A model generated the notes under the pieces. That model was not told the DNA's origin and made no database searches. It saw nothing but the letters and a program-made list of their open reading frames with translations. A stretch of DNA of 15,221 bases from an uncultured Flavobacteriales bacterium. GTDB taxonomy: Bacteria; Bacteroidota; Bacteroidia; Flavobacteriales; Crocinitomicaceae. How positions within the stretch are numbered: position 1 is the stretch's first letter; every line of letters begins with the position of its first letter. Shown here one piece after another: positions 1 through 6,875 of the stretch. The translations under genes and the position numbers were made by a program. The DNA is taken from contig CAMLDR010000100.1 in assembly GCA_946478775.1 (NCBI GenBank), forward strand, positions 1-15,221, read 5' to 3'.

Positions 1-34
1 AAAATGCAAAATGCAAAATGCAAAATGCAAAATG
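1..34. repeat. 7-bp tandem repeat (AAAATGC), cut by window edge
   Basis: Four copies of AAAATGC followed by a partial AAAATG. The array starts at the first base, so its true length is unknown. It lies downstream of the Lrp-type gene, between its stop codon and whatever lies to the left. It is a simple-sequence tract; no function can be read from it. Similar short-word repeats occur in two other intergenic gaps of this window. Confidence 0.85.
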
Positions 35-63
35 ATTTTGGTTTAAACTTTTGAATTTTGAAT

Positions 64-504
64 TCACTTTAGTTCCGACATCACGAAGCTGCTGTTCACT
101 TGCCCGATATGAGGGATACGGGCTAATTGACTCTTCAGGAAATCCTGGTACACTTCCATGTTTGCCACTTCGATCATAAGCATATAGTCTGTGGCCCCTG
201 CTACGTGATACGCATGGATGACTTCCGGCAATTCCTTAATCGCACTTTCAAAGATATCGATCCCTTCTTTTTCATGGCTTTTTAAACTAACCTGGCAAAC
301 GACTTTCAATTCCTTTCCAACTGCTTTCCGATTGATTAGCGCAGTGTAACCTTGTATAACACCCAGGCGTTCCAAACGCTTGATCCGTTCAAAAGTAGGG
401 GTAACCGATAGACCGATCCTGCCTGCAACTTCTTTGTTGTTCATCTTACCATTGGATTGAAGAAGTGCTATTATTTGGTAATCAATGGAATCCAGTGCAG
501 ACAT
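64..504 (-). CDS. Lrp/AsnC family transcriptional regulator
   Basis: A 146-residue protein with the two-part layout of the Lrp/AsnC family. The N-terminal winged helix-turn-helix (about residues 3-60) begins LDSIDYQIIALLQ and has the recognition-helix region LSVTPTFERIKRLERLG. The C-terminal RAM ligand-binding/oligomerisation domain (about 68-142) contains VAGATDYML, the family's G-x-x-D-Y motif. Family members bind DNA as dimers or octamers and usually respond to amino acids; the ligand here cannot be told. The length is normal. The ATG at 502-504 is the natural start because the HTH begins within a few residues. No Shine-Dalgarno sequence is visible, as expected for Bacteroidota. It is transcribed alone, away from the gene-poor stretch upstream, which holds repeats that could be autoregulatory sites. 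Family assignment is firm; the regulon is unknown. Confidence 0.95.
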   Translation of the reverse strand: MSALDSIDYQIIALLQSNGKMNNKEVAGRIGLSVTPTFERIKRLERLGVIQGYTALINRKAVGKELKVVCQVSLKSHEKEGIDIFESAIKELPEVIHAYHVAGATDYMLMIEVANMEVYQDFLKSQLARIPHIGQVNSSFVMSELK

Positions 505-561
505 ACAATTGGGTTTTTGAGAAAAAAATTCTGACTGTAGTCAATTAGTGACCAAAATACA

Positions 562-617
562 GAATAAATAGTCCTTATTTCGAATAAATATAGAATAATA
601 TTCTGTTATTCATGAAT
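562..617. promoter_or_regulatory. candidate operator repeats upstream of the Lrp-type gene
   Basis: GAATAAATA occurs at 562-570 and again at 582-590, exactly 20 bases apart (about two helical turns), with a third variant GAATAATA at 593-600. Next to them are an inverted repeat AGAAT-AAT-ATTCT (592-604) and a perfect 10-base palindrome ATTCATGAAT (608-617). Lrp-family proteins often regulate their own gene by binding phased A/T-rich sites, so an autoregulatory role is plausible. The A/T-rich context makes chance repeats likely, so this is only a candidate. Confidence 0.35.
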
Positions 618-725
618 GAGGCAAAATTTCAATTTACTTAGTGGTCGCGTTTACAGATGGAATTCCGGGAAGAAGAAATGGTTCAAATCCTAAGAGTTTA
701 TCGGAACACAAAGTGTTAAAAGATC

Positions 726-757
726 TTTGTTTTTAGTTGGTTTATATCCTGATTTTG
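726..757 (+). promoter_or_regulatory. candidate Bacteroidota-type promoter for an orphan transcript
   Basis: TTTG at 726-729 and TGATTTTG at 750-757 are separated by 20 bases. This matches the phylum's TTTG / TAnnTTTG pattern with one mismatch (TG for TA). A start about six bases downstream would give a transcript of roughly 210 nt ending at the terminator at 944-975. The element is weak and such matches are not rare in A/T-rich DNA. Confidence 0.3.
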
Positions 758-886
758 AACAGGAAGAAAAGATTTCCTCAAAAATTTAACAATCGCATAA
801 ACAACGGTTCGTTAGTTTTCCCCGTCATAGATGGTGAAAGTGGGAATTGAAATTGATTAATCACAAAAACAAGAACCCCAACGCTT

Positions 887-952
887 ATGCCGGACATCCG
901 GCAAAGGCACAAGACACCACAGTCTAAATTACTACTGCGTAAACCCGGTTGA
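887..952 (+). CDS. possible 21-residue basic peptide (speculative)
   Basis: An ATG at 887 opens 21 codons ending in TGA at 950-952. The peptide is strongly basic (seven Lys/Arg plus one His, one acidic residue) and ends LLLRKPG. Its stop codon lies inside the left arm of the terminator stem, an arrangement seen in compact genes but also expected by chance. There is no ribosome-binding sequence to support the start, though this phylum rarely shows one. I recognise no family. It is listed only because it is the longest frame directly in front of the orphan terminator. Confidence 0.15.
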   Translation: MPDIRQRHKTPQSKLLLRKPG

Positions 953-975
953 CGAAAATTCGACCGGGATTTTTT
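944..975 (+). terminator. intrinsic terminator, orphan
   Basis: The left arm CCCGGTTGA (944-952) pairs with TCGACCGGG (960-968) over nine pairs including one G-U, closing a seven-base loop. A run of six T's follows (970-975). The T run is on the plus strand; in the other direction the stem is followed only by TTTACGC, so it is not a good terminator for the minus-strand helicase gene. No plus-strand gene is visible upstream. Confidence 0.75.
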
Positions 976-1014
976 ATGCCTCTTCGCTGCCTTTTGTAAT
1001 CAGGTTCCCATTAT

Positions 1015-2784
1015 TCATGTGTCAGCTCGAAGGTTTAATTTGTTGATGCGGGAGCGAATAGAACCGCTCGTCCGGCCGAAGTGAGCAGACAATTCTTTTA
1101 TTTTCGTCCCTTTGGCGAATAGTTCGGAAAGTTCAGAGTCAAAATCATCCGTCCATTGCTTGTAAGCATCCCGGTGCCGGGTCCTGAATTCTTCTACGGA
1201 ATAAGCTTTAGCAGGAATAACGGGCTCTTCTGCAGGATCAGTTTGTGCTTCTTCATCCGTTTCAATACCCAGGAGGTTGATGGTTTCCGAATTTTCAATC
1301 ATGCGAAATGAACTTGGAATGAATTGAAAAGGAATAGACAATCTGTTTTTGGTGCGTGTTATTGCCACATAAAGCAGGTTAATTTCTTCATTCAGTTTGG
1401 TGAACCCAAGATTGGCTTTTTTCAGTTCGATAATTGTTTTCTTTAGTTTTTCTTCGTTTATAAAATCAGCTGCCAATTCAACCGAATCGTACTCCATCCC
1501 TTTGCATCGGTGAACCGTAGAGAAAATCATTTCAGCCTGTTCTTTATCGTCATTGCTTAAGTGCTTTTCCTTCATTGTTTTGATGATTGCCGGAATTTCG
1601 TTCCCATATTCCTTCACTATTTCCACCATCATTCCCAATTCAAGGTCTTCGGTTTTGGAAATATAATCTTCCAGTTCTTTCATGGACTGCATTCCCTGAA
1701 TGAGTTTATCCCGGATTAACCTGCGTTTGTTATTGGCTAGGTTCAAAACATCGTAAAGCGATGCACCGTCTTCTGCATAGGTGTAAGAATGAAAGTTTCC
1801 TTCGAAGTAAATGTTTTGAACGTTTTTGTTTTCCGTTACGTATGCGATCGCTTTTAAAAGCAAACCCAGATTGGTACGTGCAATAATGGCCCTGGATTTT
1901 ATGCCGGTATTTTCTCCCTTACCGATAATGGTCAGATTGGGATTCTGGTCCAATAAGTGCTTCCAATCCAAAACAGAAAGGGCTAAAGCGGCAATTTCCT
2001 GATTGAAACGGAAACTCGTGGAGAGAAAATGTGTTTTATAATCCGCCTTTTCCAAAGAATTAACCGCAAATCGCCAGCTGTAAATCTGTTGATGAGTATC
2101 GCCTACTATTATTTTTACTGCCCGCTGCCTGAAGAAAACATCCAGCATGGCCGCAGAAGCGTCTTGTCCTTCGTCAAAAAGAATGAATTCATAGTCTAAT
2201 TTGGGATTGGATAATTGGAATTTCTTCAGGTAAAAATCATGCGTAATCTCCACTTTACCCTGGTCCATCTGATGAAATAACTCCATGGTTTGGGCCTGAA
2301 TGTAGTTGTAGTACATCCTTACAAATGCTTTTGCCTTAGATCCGCTAACAATCTCCAGGTAATTCAACTCTTCAATACTTTGTTTATCACTGTTACAGAA
2401 ATAGGAAAAGAACTTTTTAATGTGGTTGGCCAATATGAATTCGGAGTGTTTTTCGCCATTACCTGTAATCCGGAGAAGATCAGCAATCTCATGAATCTTA
2501 TAACCAAGAGCATTGATCCGGTAATGACTATTCATTACAATGTGCCGATAAGCCAAAGAATGAGCGGTTTCAACAGTAACATTCCTTAATCCCTGATTTG
2601 CAAACTTTTTCTTTGCATCCAGTTTCACGGATCTATTAAAAGCCAGGTAAAGGATTTTGCTTTTGGCAGGTTTGCTCTTAGCGTATTCAATAATGGTAGT
2701 TGTTTTTCCGGATCCGGCAACTGCATTGATTTTTAGGTTTCCGGTTTCGGTTAGAATTTTTTCTTGTTCTAAAGTTAATTTCAT
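1015..2784 (-). CDS. UvrD/FBH1-like superfamily 1 DNA helicase
   Basis: A 589-residue ATP-dependent DNA helicase with the SF1A motif set in order: Q-motif-like LTLEQEKIL (4-11), Walker A AVAGSGKT (21-28), motif II DEGQD (204-208), motif III GDTHQQIYSW (228-237), motif V TVHRCKGMEYD (about 424-434) and motif VI YVAITRT (472-478). The stretch after Walker A (LYLAFNRSVKLDAKKKF, then TAHSLAYRH) resembles the FBH1-like branch rather than UvrD/Rep/PcrA proper. It is shorter than UvrD (about 720). The last 55 residues look like a small HTH module (LSAHFGRTSGSIRSRINKL) of the type that ends several Bacteroidota helicases and probably adds DNA binding. The start ATG sits just before the Q motif. It is monocistronic as far as seen. 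The helicase class is firm; the cellular role (recombination control or repair) is inferred from the family. Confidence 0.92.
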   Translation of the reverse strand: MKLTLEQEKILTETGNLKINAVAGSGKTTTIIEYAKSKPAKSKILYLAFNRSVKLDAKKKFANQGLRNVTVETAHSLAYRHIVMNSHYRINALGYKIHEIADLLRITGNGEKHSEFILANHIKKFFSYFCNSDKQSIEELNYLEIVSGSKAKAFVRMYYNYIQAQTMELFHQMDQGKVEITHDFYLKKFQLSNPKLDYEFILFDEGQDASAAMLDVFFRQRAVKIIVGDTHQQIYSWRFAVNSLEKADYKTHFLSTSFRFNQEIAALALSVLDWKHLLDQNPNLTIIGKGENTGIKSRAIIARTNLGLLLKAIAYVTENKNVQNIYFEGNFHSYTYAEDGASLYDVLNLANNKRRLIRDKLIQGMQSMKELEDYISKTEDLELGMMVEIVKEYGNEIPAIIKTMKEKHLSNDDKEQAEMIFSTVHRCKGMEYDSVELAADFINEEKLKKTIIELKKANLGFTKLNEEINLLYVAITRTKNRLSIPFQFIPSSFRMIENSETINLLGIETDEEAQTDPAEEPVIPAKAYSVEEFRTRHRDAYKQWTDDFDSELSELFAKGTKIKELSAHFGRTSGSIRSRINKLNLRADT

Positions 2785-2981
2785 AAAGTGAATAGTTTAA
2801 AAATAAGTTGTTTCGGAATGCCTCATCAGCCTGGAAAAGAACAGATTGATAAACGATTCCTTATTTAAGTTCAGAAATATTTTTCTAAGAATCAAGCATT
2901 TGTTTTATCTGTTTCCAAATTTATATCCCGGGAAATCATTCAAATCACAGAGGCGACGGCCAAATAATTCAGCCATTAATA

Positions 2982-3016
2982 ATTTTCACTTCTCACTTCT
3001 CCATTTTCAATTCTCC
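2982..3016. repeat. imperfect C/T-rich repeat upstream of cysS
   Basis: ATTTTCACTTCTC (2982-2994) is followed by a second ACTTCTC and then by the variant ATTTTCAATTCTCC (3003-3016). The tract is nearly purine-free on the plus strand. It lies in the divergent gap between the helicase and cysS, directly upstream of the candidate cysS promoter. It looks like a decaying simple repeat; no function is evident. Confidence 0.55.
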
Positions 3017-3026
3017 TAATTCTCCC

Positions 3027-3034
3027 TATCTTCG
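3027..3034 (+). promoter_or_regulatory. candidate -7 promoter element of cysS
   Basis: TATCTTCG matches the phylum's TAnnTTTG with one mismatch and lies 33 bases before the cysS start codon. The -33 partner is poor: only TTTC at 3005-3008, 18 bases upstream. Transcription would start near 3040, giving a leader of about 25 bases. Confidence 0.4.
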
Positions 3035-3066
3035 CCCTGTAAAATTTCAAAAACAATTCAAGCGAG

Positions 3067-4536
3067 ATGAGCACACATTCCAAACTTCAGATTTATAACA
3101 GCCTTTCAGGTGAAAAAGAAGTCTTTAAACCCGTTATTGACGGTAAAGTTGGGATGTATGTTTGTGGACCAACCTTGTACAGCGAACCGCATATGGGCAA
3201 TATGCGCACCTTCATCAATTTTGACCTGGTTTACCGTTATTTGATGTACGCGGGATATCAGGTAAAGTATGTGAGGAACATTACCGATGCGGGGCACATT
3301 ACCAATTCGGCAGGTGAGGCAGTAGATTCTATTGGAAAAGCAGCAAAAATGGAGCAGGTGCAATCGCTGGAGATTGTTTACAAATACAATGTAAAATTCC
3401 AGGACTTGCAGCGTATTTACAACTTGCTTCCTCCGGCTATCGAACCAACGGCAACCGGACATATCCAGGAACAAATTGAAGTCATTGAGAAAATCATAGA
3501 AAATGGATTCGCATACGTAGTAAACGGCTCCGTTTATTTTGACGTGCGTGCGTACGGCGAAAAGTTCGAATACGGAATCCTGAGCGGGCGCAAAGTAGAT
3601 GAGTTGGCGGAGGAAACACGCGAATTGAATGCACAGGACGAAAAACGCTTCTTTGCAGACTTCGCATTGTGGAAAAAAGCAAACCCGGACGATATGCAAA
3701 TCTGGCGTTCCCCATGGGGCGAAGGAAACCCGGGCTGGCACATCGAATGTACTGCCATGAGCACCAAATACCTGGGCGATCAATTCGATATTCACGGTGG
3801 CGGATTGGATTTGAAATTCCCGCATCACGAAGATGAAATTGCACAAAGTTGTGGATCTGTTGGAATAACTCCGGCAAACTACTGGATGCATGCGAATATG
3901 CTGAATGTGAACGGGCAAAAAATGTCCAAATCACTGGGGAATTATTTCCTGCCGCAGGAAATTGTGGACGGGACCACGGAAGTTTTTGACAGACCGTATT
4001 CACCCCAGGTTATTCGTTTTTGCATGATGCAGGCACATTACCGCAGTACATTGGATTTCACTCCCGACTCATTGAACGCAGCCGAGAAAGGATTCACGCG
4101 TTTGTCAGAAGCCTACGAAAAATTGGGTTCCCTGGAAACAAAAGATGCATCTTCAACGGATGTTCAGGCCTTGGTTGATTCGCTCTACAAAGCAATGAAC
4201 GATGATTTTAACGCTCCCATGCTGATTGCAGGATTGTTTGAAGCGGTGAAATACATCAATATCATCTCGGAAGGAAAAGCAAGCATTACTGCAGGCGATT
4301 TGGAGTTGTTGACGAAAGAATTCACCGGATTTGTATTCGATGTGCTTGGATTAACGATAGAGAAAGCATCTTCAGACAGCGCATTGACTACCGTGATGGA
4401 TTTGGTACTGGATATGCGAAAAGATGCCCGAGAGAATAAAGACTGGAGTACATCAGATAAAATTAGAGATCGTTTGGCTGAAGCCGGAATTGTGGTAAAA
4501 GACGGCAAGGATGGTGTGACCTGGACGGTTAAATAA
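3067..4536 (+). CDS. cysS: cysteinyl-tRNA synthetase
   Basis: This class I aminoacyl-tRNA synthetase charges tRNA-Cys with cysteine in the cytoplasm. All hallmarks are present in 489 residues, a normal length. They are the zinc ligand Cys33 in VCGPT, the HIGH-type motif PHMGN (41-45), Cys228 in GWHIECTAM, the HHEDE stretch (253-257) supplying the zinc ligands His253 and Glu257, and KMSKS (285-289) for ATP binding. The C-terminal part (about 330-489) is the helical DALR-type/anticodon-binding region. The ATG at 3067 puts the YNSLSGEKE strand at the usual distance from VCGPT. The gene is divergent from the helicase, and rnpA follows after about 100 bases with a hairpin-rich repeat between, so it may be its own transcript. 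Identification is secure. Confidence 0.98.
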   Translation: MSTHSKLQIYNSLSGEKEVFKPVIDGKVGMYVCGPTLYSEPHMGNMRTFINFDLVYRYLMYAGYQVKYVRNITDAGHITNSAGEAVDSIGKAAKMEQVQSLEIVYKYNVKFQDLQRIYNLLPPAIEPTATGHIQEQIEVIEKIIENGFAYVVNGSVYFDVRAYGEKFEYGILSGRKVDELAEETRELNAQDEKRFFADFALWKKANPDDMQIWRSPWGEGNPGWHIECTAMSTKYLGDQFDIHGGGLDLKFPHHEDEIAQSCGSVGITPANYWMHANMLNVNGQKMSKSLGNYFLPQEIVDGTTEVFDRPYSPQVIRFCMMQAHYRSTLDFTPDSLNAAEKGFTRLSEAYEKLGSLETKDASSTDVQALVDSLYKAMNDDFNAPMLIAGLFEAVKYINIISEGKASITAGDLELLTKEFTGFVFDVLGLTIEKASSDSALTTVMDLVLDMRKDARENKDWSTSDKIRDRLAEAGIVVKDGKDGVTWTVK

Positions 4537-4551
4537 GACTTTAAGACAATA

Positions 4552-4635
4552 GGATATTAAGATATTAGGACTTAGATTTCCGTAATTATGTAGAATCTAA
4601 GTCTTAAAATCCTAAAGTCTTAAATCCTAATATCC
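4552..4635. repeat. A/T-rich inverted and tandem repeat between cysS and rnpA
   Basis: AGGACTTAGATT (4567-4578) pairs with AATCTAAGTCTT (4594-4605) over 12 positions with one G-U and a 15-base loop. Farther out, GGATATTA (4552-4559) is the exact complement of TAATATCC (4628-4635). The right side also contains a tandem pair: AGTCTTAAAATCCTAA (4600-4615) and AGTCTTAAATCCTAA, one base shorter (4617-4631). It could end cysS transcription or be a dispersed intergenic repeat. There is no T run, so it is not a standard terminator. Confidence 0.75.
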
Positions 4636-4638
4636 AAA

Positions 4639-5022
4639 ATGGAACATTTCGGAAAAGCATACAAACTCTGCAGTCGAAAAAGAATCGACAGTCTCTTCAA
4701 GGAGGGAAAGCAGCTGCGTGCATTTCCCTTATCCATTTATTACCTCGAAGCAGAAAACAGTGAAAAAGTTCCTTTCCAGGTAGTCATTTCTGCTCCAAAG
4801 CGCCAGTTTAAGCGTGCACATGACCGCAATTACGTAAAACGATTGATAAAAGAAGTGCTGCGAAAAGAAAAACAGCCATTGGAAGATCTCTTAACCGCTT
4901 CCGGAAAACAACTGGCTCTTTTTTTAGTTTATACCAATAAGGAAGTATTAACTTATCCGGAATTGGAGAAATGCGTCCGGAAATTGATTGGGAAACTACT
5001 GATGGAATTGCAGTCCGGGTAA
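4639..5022 (+). CDS. rnpA: ribonuclease P protein component
   Basis: This is the protein subunit of RNase P; it binds the catalytic RNA and helps it cleave 5' leaders from precursor tRNAs. The 127-residue length is typical. The family signature is clear: FKRAHDRNYVKRLIKEVLR, with the RNxxKR core at residues 63-68. An N-terminal basic stretch (LCSRKRIDSLFKEGKQ) matches the family's K-R-F start. The ATG at 4639 follows the hairpin repeat closely and places that stretch correctly. In many bacteria rnpA lies between rpmH and yidD; here neither is present and the next gene is an S41 peptidase, an order found in other Bacteroidota. The RNA partner (rnpB) is not in the window. Confidence 0.97.
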   Translation: MEHFGKAYKLCSRKRIDSLFKEGKQLRAFPLSIYYLEAENSEKVPFQVVISAPKRQFKRAHDRNYVKRLIKEVLRKEKQPLEDLLTASGKQLALFLVYTNKEVLTYPELEKCVRKLIGKLLMELQSG

Positions 5023-5206
5023 TAAAGGACATAGACGCTTATCAGACGGCATCATGCTTTCGTTTACATCTTTCTCCTTTCAACCAAACCGTTCGTCAAA
5101 AAACGGAAAAAATCAGGTGCGATTCCCAATCTTTCGGTATTTTTACCCTTTCAGAGTTCATTTTACGGAATGGTTTTTGACAATCATCACAAATTTGATT
5201 AGCAAT

Positions 5207-6847
5207 ATGAAGCAATTTTTGCATGTTTTCGCCCTGGTAACCATCCTTATTGGTTTCAGTTCCCCAATAAAAGCGCAGTCCAACGGATTTGAAGAAATTA
5301 AATCCATGGAATTAATGGACCTCATTTTTCAGCAATTGGAAACCAATTATGTGGATGAGATCAAGCCGGGAGAAATGAGCAAAACCGCTATTGATGCTAT
5401 GCTGAAACAATTGGATCCGTACACGGTTTATTACCACGAATCCAACATGGAAGATTACCGCATGATGACCACCGGACAATACGGCGGAATTGGTGCTTTG
5501 ATCCGTAAAATGGGCGAGTACACATTTATAGCAGAACCATACGAAGGAAAACCTGCCCAATTAGCGGGAGCAATGGCCGGAGATAAAATCCTTTCCATCG
5601 ACGGGAAAGATATGAAGGGAAAACCAAGTGATGAGGTTTCAGACGGTTTGCGCGGACCAAAAGGTTCTACCATTCAATTGCGTGTGGAACGTGGCGGACA
5701 GGAGAAAACAATTTCCATTACACGGGATGAGATCAAATTGGCAGATGTTCCTTATTTCGGTATGTTGAATAATACTACAACCGGTTATATCAAATTGAAC
5801 AGCTTCACACAAACCGCTTCTGCAGAAGTTATTTCAGCATACGGTAAATTGAAGCAACAGGGAATGAATACGCTGGTTTTAGACCTGCGCGGAAATGGCG
5901 GAGGTTTATTGATCGAAGCAGTGAAGATCGTAAACATCTTCGTGAAGAAAGGCCAAACGGTCGTAACCACGAAAGGACGTATTCCGGAAGAGAACAGAAC
6001 CTACGCAACTTCTGCGGATGCACTGGATCTGAACATTCCCCTGGTTGTTTTGGTTGACGGAGGATCTGCTTCTGCTTCAGAAATTGTTTCCGGAAGTTTA
6101 CAAGACTTGGACAGAGCAGTAATTATCGGGGAGAATTCTTACGGTAAGGGATTGGTACAGCGAACTTTTGATTTAAAGTACGGATCAAAAATCAAGTTGA
6201 CGATCTCGAAATACTACACGCCTTCAGGAAGATGCGTTCAGCGCCTGGAATACTACGACAAAGAATTGGGAGATAAACCGGCGGCAATTGCAGATTCATT
6301 ACTGAAGTCATTTACAACAACAACGGGAAGAAAAGTAATTGACGGACGTGGAATTGAACCGGATATCGTAGTAGAAAAAGATGATTATTCACGTTTGCTT
6401 TTAATGCTTGTAAGCAATAATGTGATTTTCAACTTTGCAACAGATTACAAGCGTTCTCATGAAACCATTGCCCCGGCAAAAACATTCGTGTTGAGTGATG
6501 AAGATTATGCAGCGTTCAAGGCCTATGCATTAAAACAGGAGTTCACCTATTCAACGGCTTCAGAAGAACAATTGGAACGCATGAAAAAAACAGCCGAAGA
6601 TGAAGGCTATTTCGAAGACATCAAAGCGGATTACGAACAATTGTTGTCAAAAGTAACACCTTCCAAGGAGCGCGATCTGGATAAATTCAAGGATGAAATA
6701 AAGGAAATCTTATCCAGCGAAATCGTATCACGCTACTATTTCCAAAACGGACGAGCGGAACAAGCGTTCCAGTTTGACCCGGATATTAAAAAAGCAGTGG
6801 AAGTTCTTTCAGATACCAAAAGAGTAAATACTATTCTCGGAAAATAA
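5207..6847 (+). CDS. secreted C-terminal processing peptidase, family S41
   Basis: A serine protease with PDZ domain of the CtpA/CtpB/Prc type, probably periplasmic. I chose the ATG at 5207 (546 residues) because it opens a clean signal peptide, MKQFLHVFALVTILIGF ending KA|Q at residues 23/24. The reading frame is open upstream to an ATG at 5054, but that adds 51 residues without a signal sequence. A PDZ domain spans about 87-168. The S41 core holds GGSASASE with nucleophile Ser289 and GENSYGKGLVQ with Lys314 and Gln318; the Ser-Lys spacing of 25 matches Prc and CtpB. The C-terminal 140 residues are a charged helical tail. Substrates cannot be read from sequence. It follows rnpA by 184 bases and precedes the O-antigen ligase-like gene by 28. 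Confidence 0.93.
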   Translation: MKQFLHVFALVTILIGFSSPIKAQSNGFEEIKSMELMDLIFQQLETNYVDEIKPGEMSKTAIDAMLKQLDPYTVYYHESNMEDYRMMTTGQYGGIGALIRKMGEYTFIAEPYEGKPAQLAGAMAGDKILSIDGKDMKGKPSDEVSDGLRGPKGSTIQLRVERGGQEKTISITRDEIKLADVPYFGMLNNTTTGYIKLNSFTQTASAEVISAYGKLKQQGMNTLVLDLRGNGGGLLIEAVKIVNIFVKKGQTVVTTKGRIPEENRTYATSADALDLNIPLVVLVDGGSASASEIVSGSLQDLDRAVIIGENSYGKGLVQRTFDLKYGSKIKLTISKYYTPSGRCVQRLEYYDKELGDKPAAIADSLLKSFTTTTGRKVIDGRGIEPDIVVEKDDYSRLLLMLVSNNVIFNFATDYKRSHETIAPAKTFVLSDEDYAAFKAYALKQEFTYSTASEEQLERMKKTAEDEGYFEDIKADYEQLLSKVTPSKERDLDKFKDEIKEILSSEIVSRYYFQNGRAEQAFQFDPDIKKAVEVLSDTKRVNTILGK

Positions 6848-6875
6848 GCGTTATCGATTTATATAGCGATTACTT

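Larger units (their letters stand above)
763..975 (+). ncRNA. candidate small RNA (orphan transcript ending in a terminator)
   Basis: No plus-strand gene precedes the strong terminator at 944-975, since everything to the left on this strand lacks a recognisable coding region. The interval holds several potential hairpins: GCCGGA-CA-TCCGGC (889-902), AGAC/GTCT around a six-base loop (912-925), and the terminator stem. I compared it by eye with tmRNA, SRP RNA, RNase P RNA and common riboswitches and recognised none. The 5' end is set only by the weak promoter match at 726-757 and is uncertain. A 21-codon frame lies inside (887-952), so a short mRNA is the alternative. Confidence 0.3.
505..1014. 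other. 510-base stretch without a clear protein gene
   Basis: This gap lies upstream of the Lrp-type gene and downstream of the helicase gene, both on the minus strand. Its left third (about 540-620) is A/T-rich with short direct and inverted repeats. The middle has a small hairpin AACAC-AAA-GTGTT (705-717) and a weak terminator-like arm pair ACAAAG/CTTTGT (708-713/725-730) followed by T's. The right end holds a GC-rich palindrome (889-902) and a strong plus-strand terminator (944-975). Only tiny open frames occur; none resembles a known protein. Specific elements are listed separately. Confidence 0.7.

Noticed and set aside
1..34. CRISPR-like array
   Set aside because: The unit is 7 bases without spacers; it is a plain tandem repeat, and no cas genes are present.
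657..719. 20-codon plus-strand frame in the gene-poor stretch
   Set aside because: There is no support beyond the frame itself, no terminator directly after it, and it is of chance length.
1015..2784. Helicase as part of a defence island (for example a UvrD-like/nuclease pair)
   Set aside because: No nuclease, ATPase partner or toxin gene adjoins it; both neighbours are ordinary chromosomal genes.
3106..3918. Long open frame of 270 codons on the minus strand inside cysS, plus a second of 169 codons (3494-4003)
   Set aside because: They lie opposite a fully conserved cysS, are rich in Cys, His and Phe, and show no domain; they are shadows of the real gene.
4971..5180. 69-codon plus-strand frame overlapping the end of rnpA, considered as a possible yidD
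   Set aside because: yidD often follows rnpA, but the translation lacks the family's cysteine-containing core and ends in unrelated sequence.
5054..5206. 51-residue N-terminal extension of the S41 peptidase
   Set aside because: The extension has no signal sequence or conserved block, whereas the ATG at 5207 begins a textbook signal peptide.
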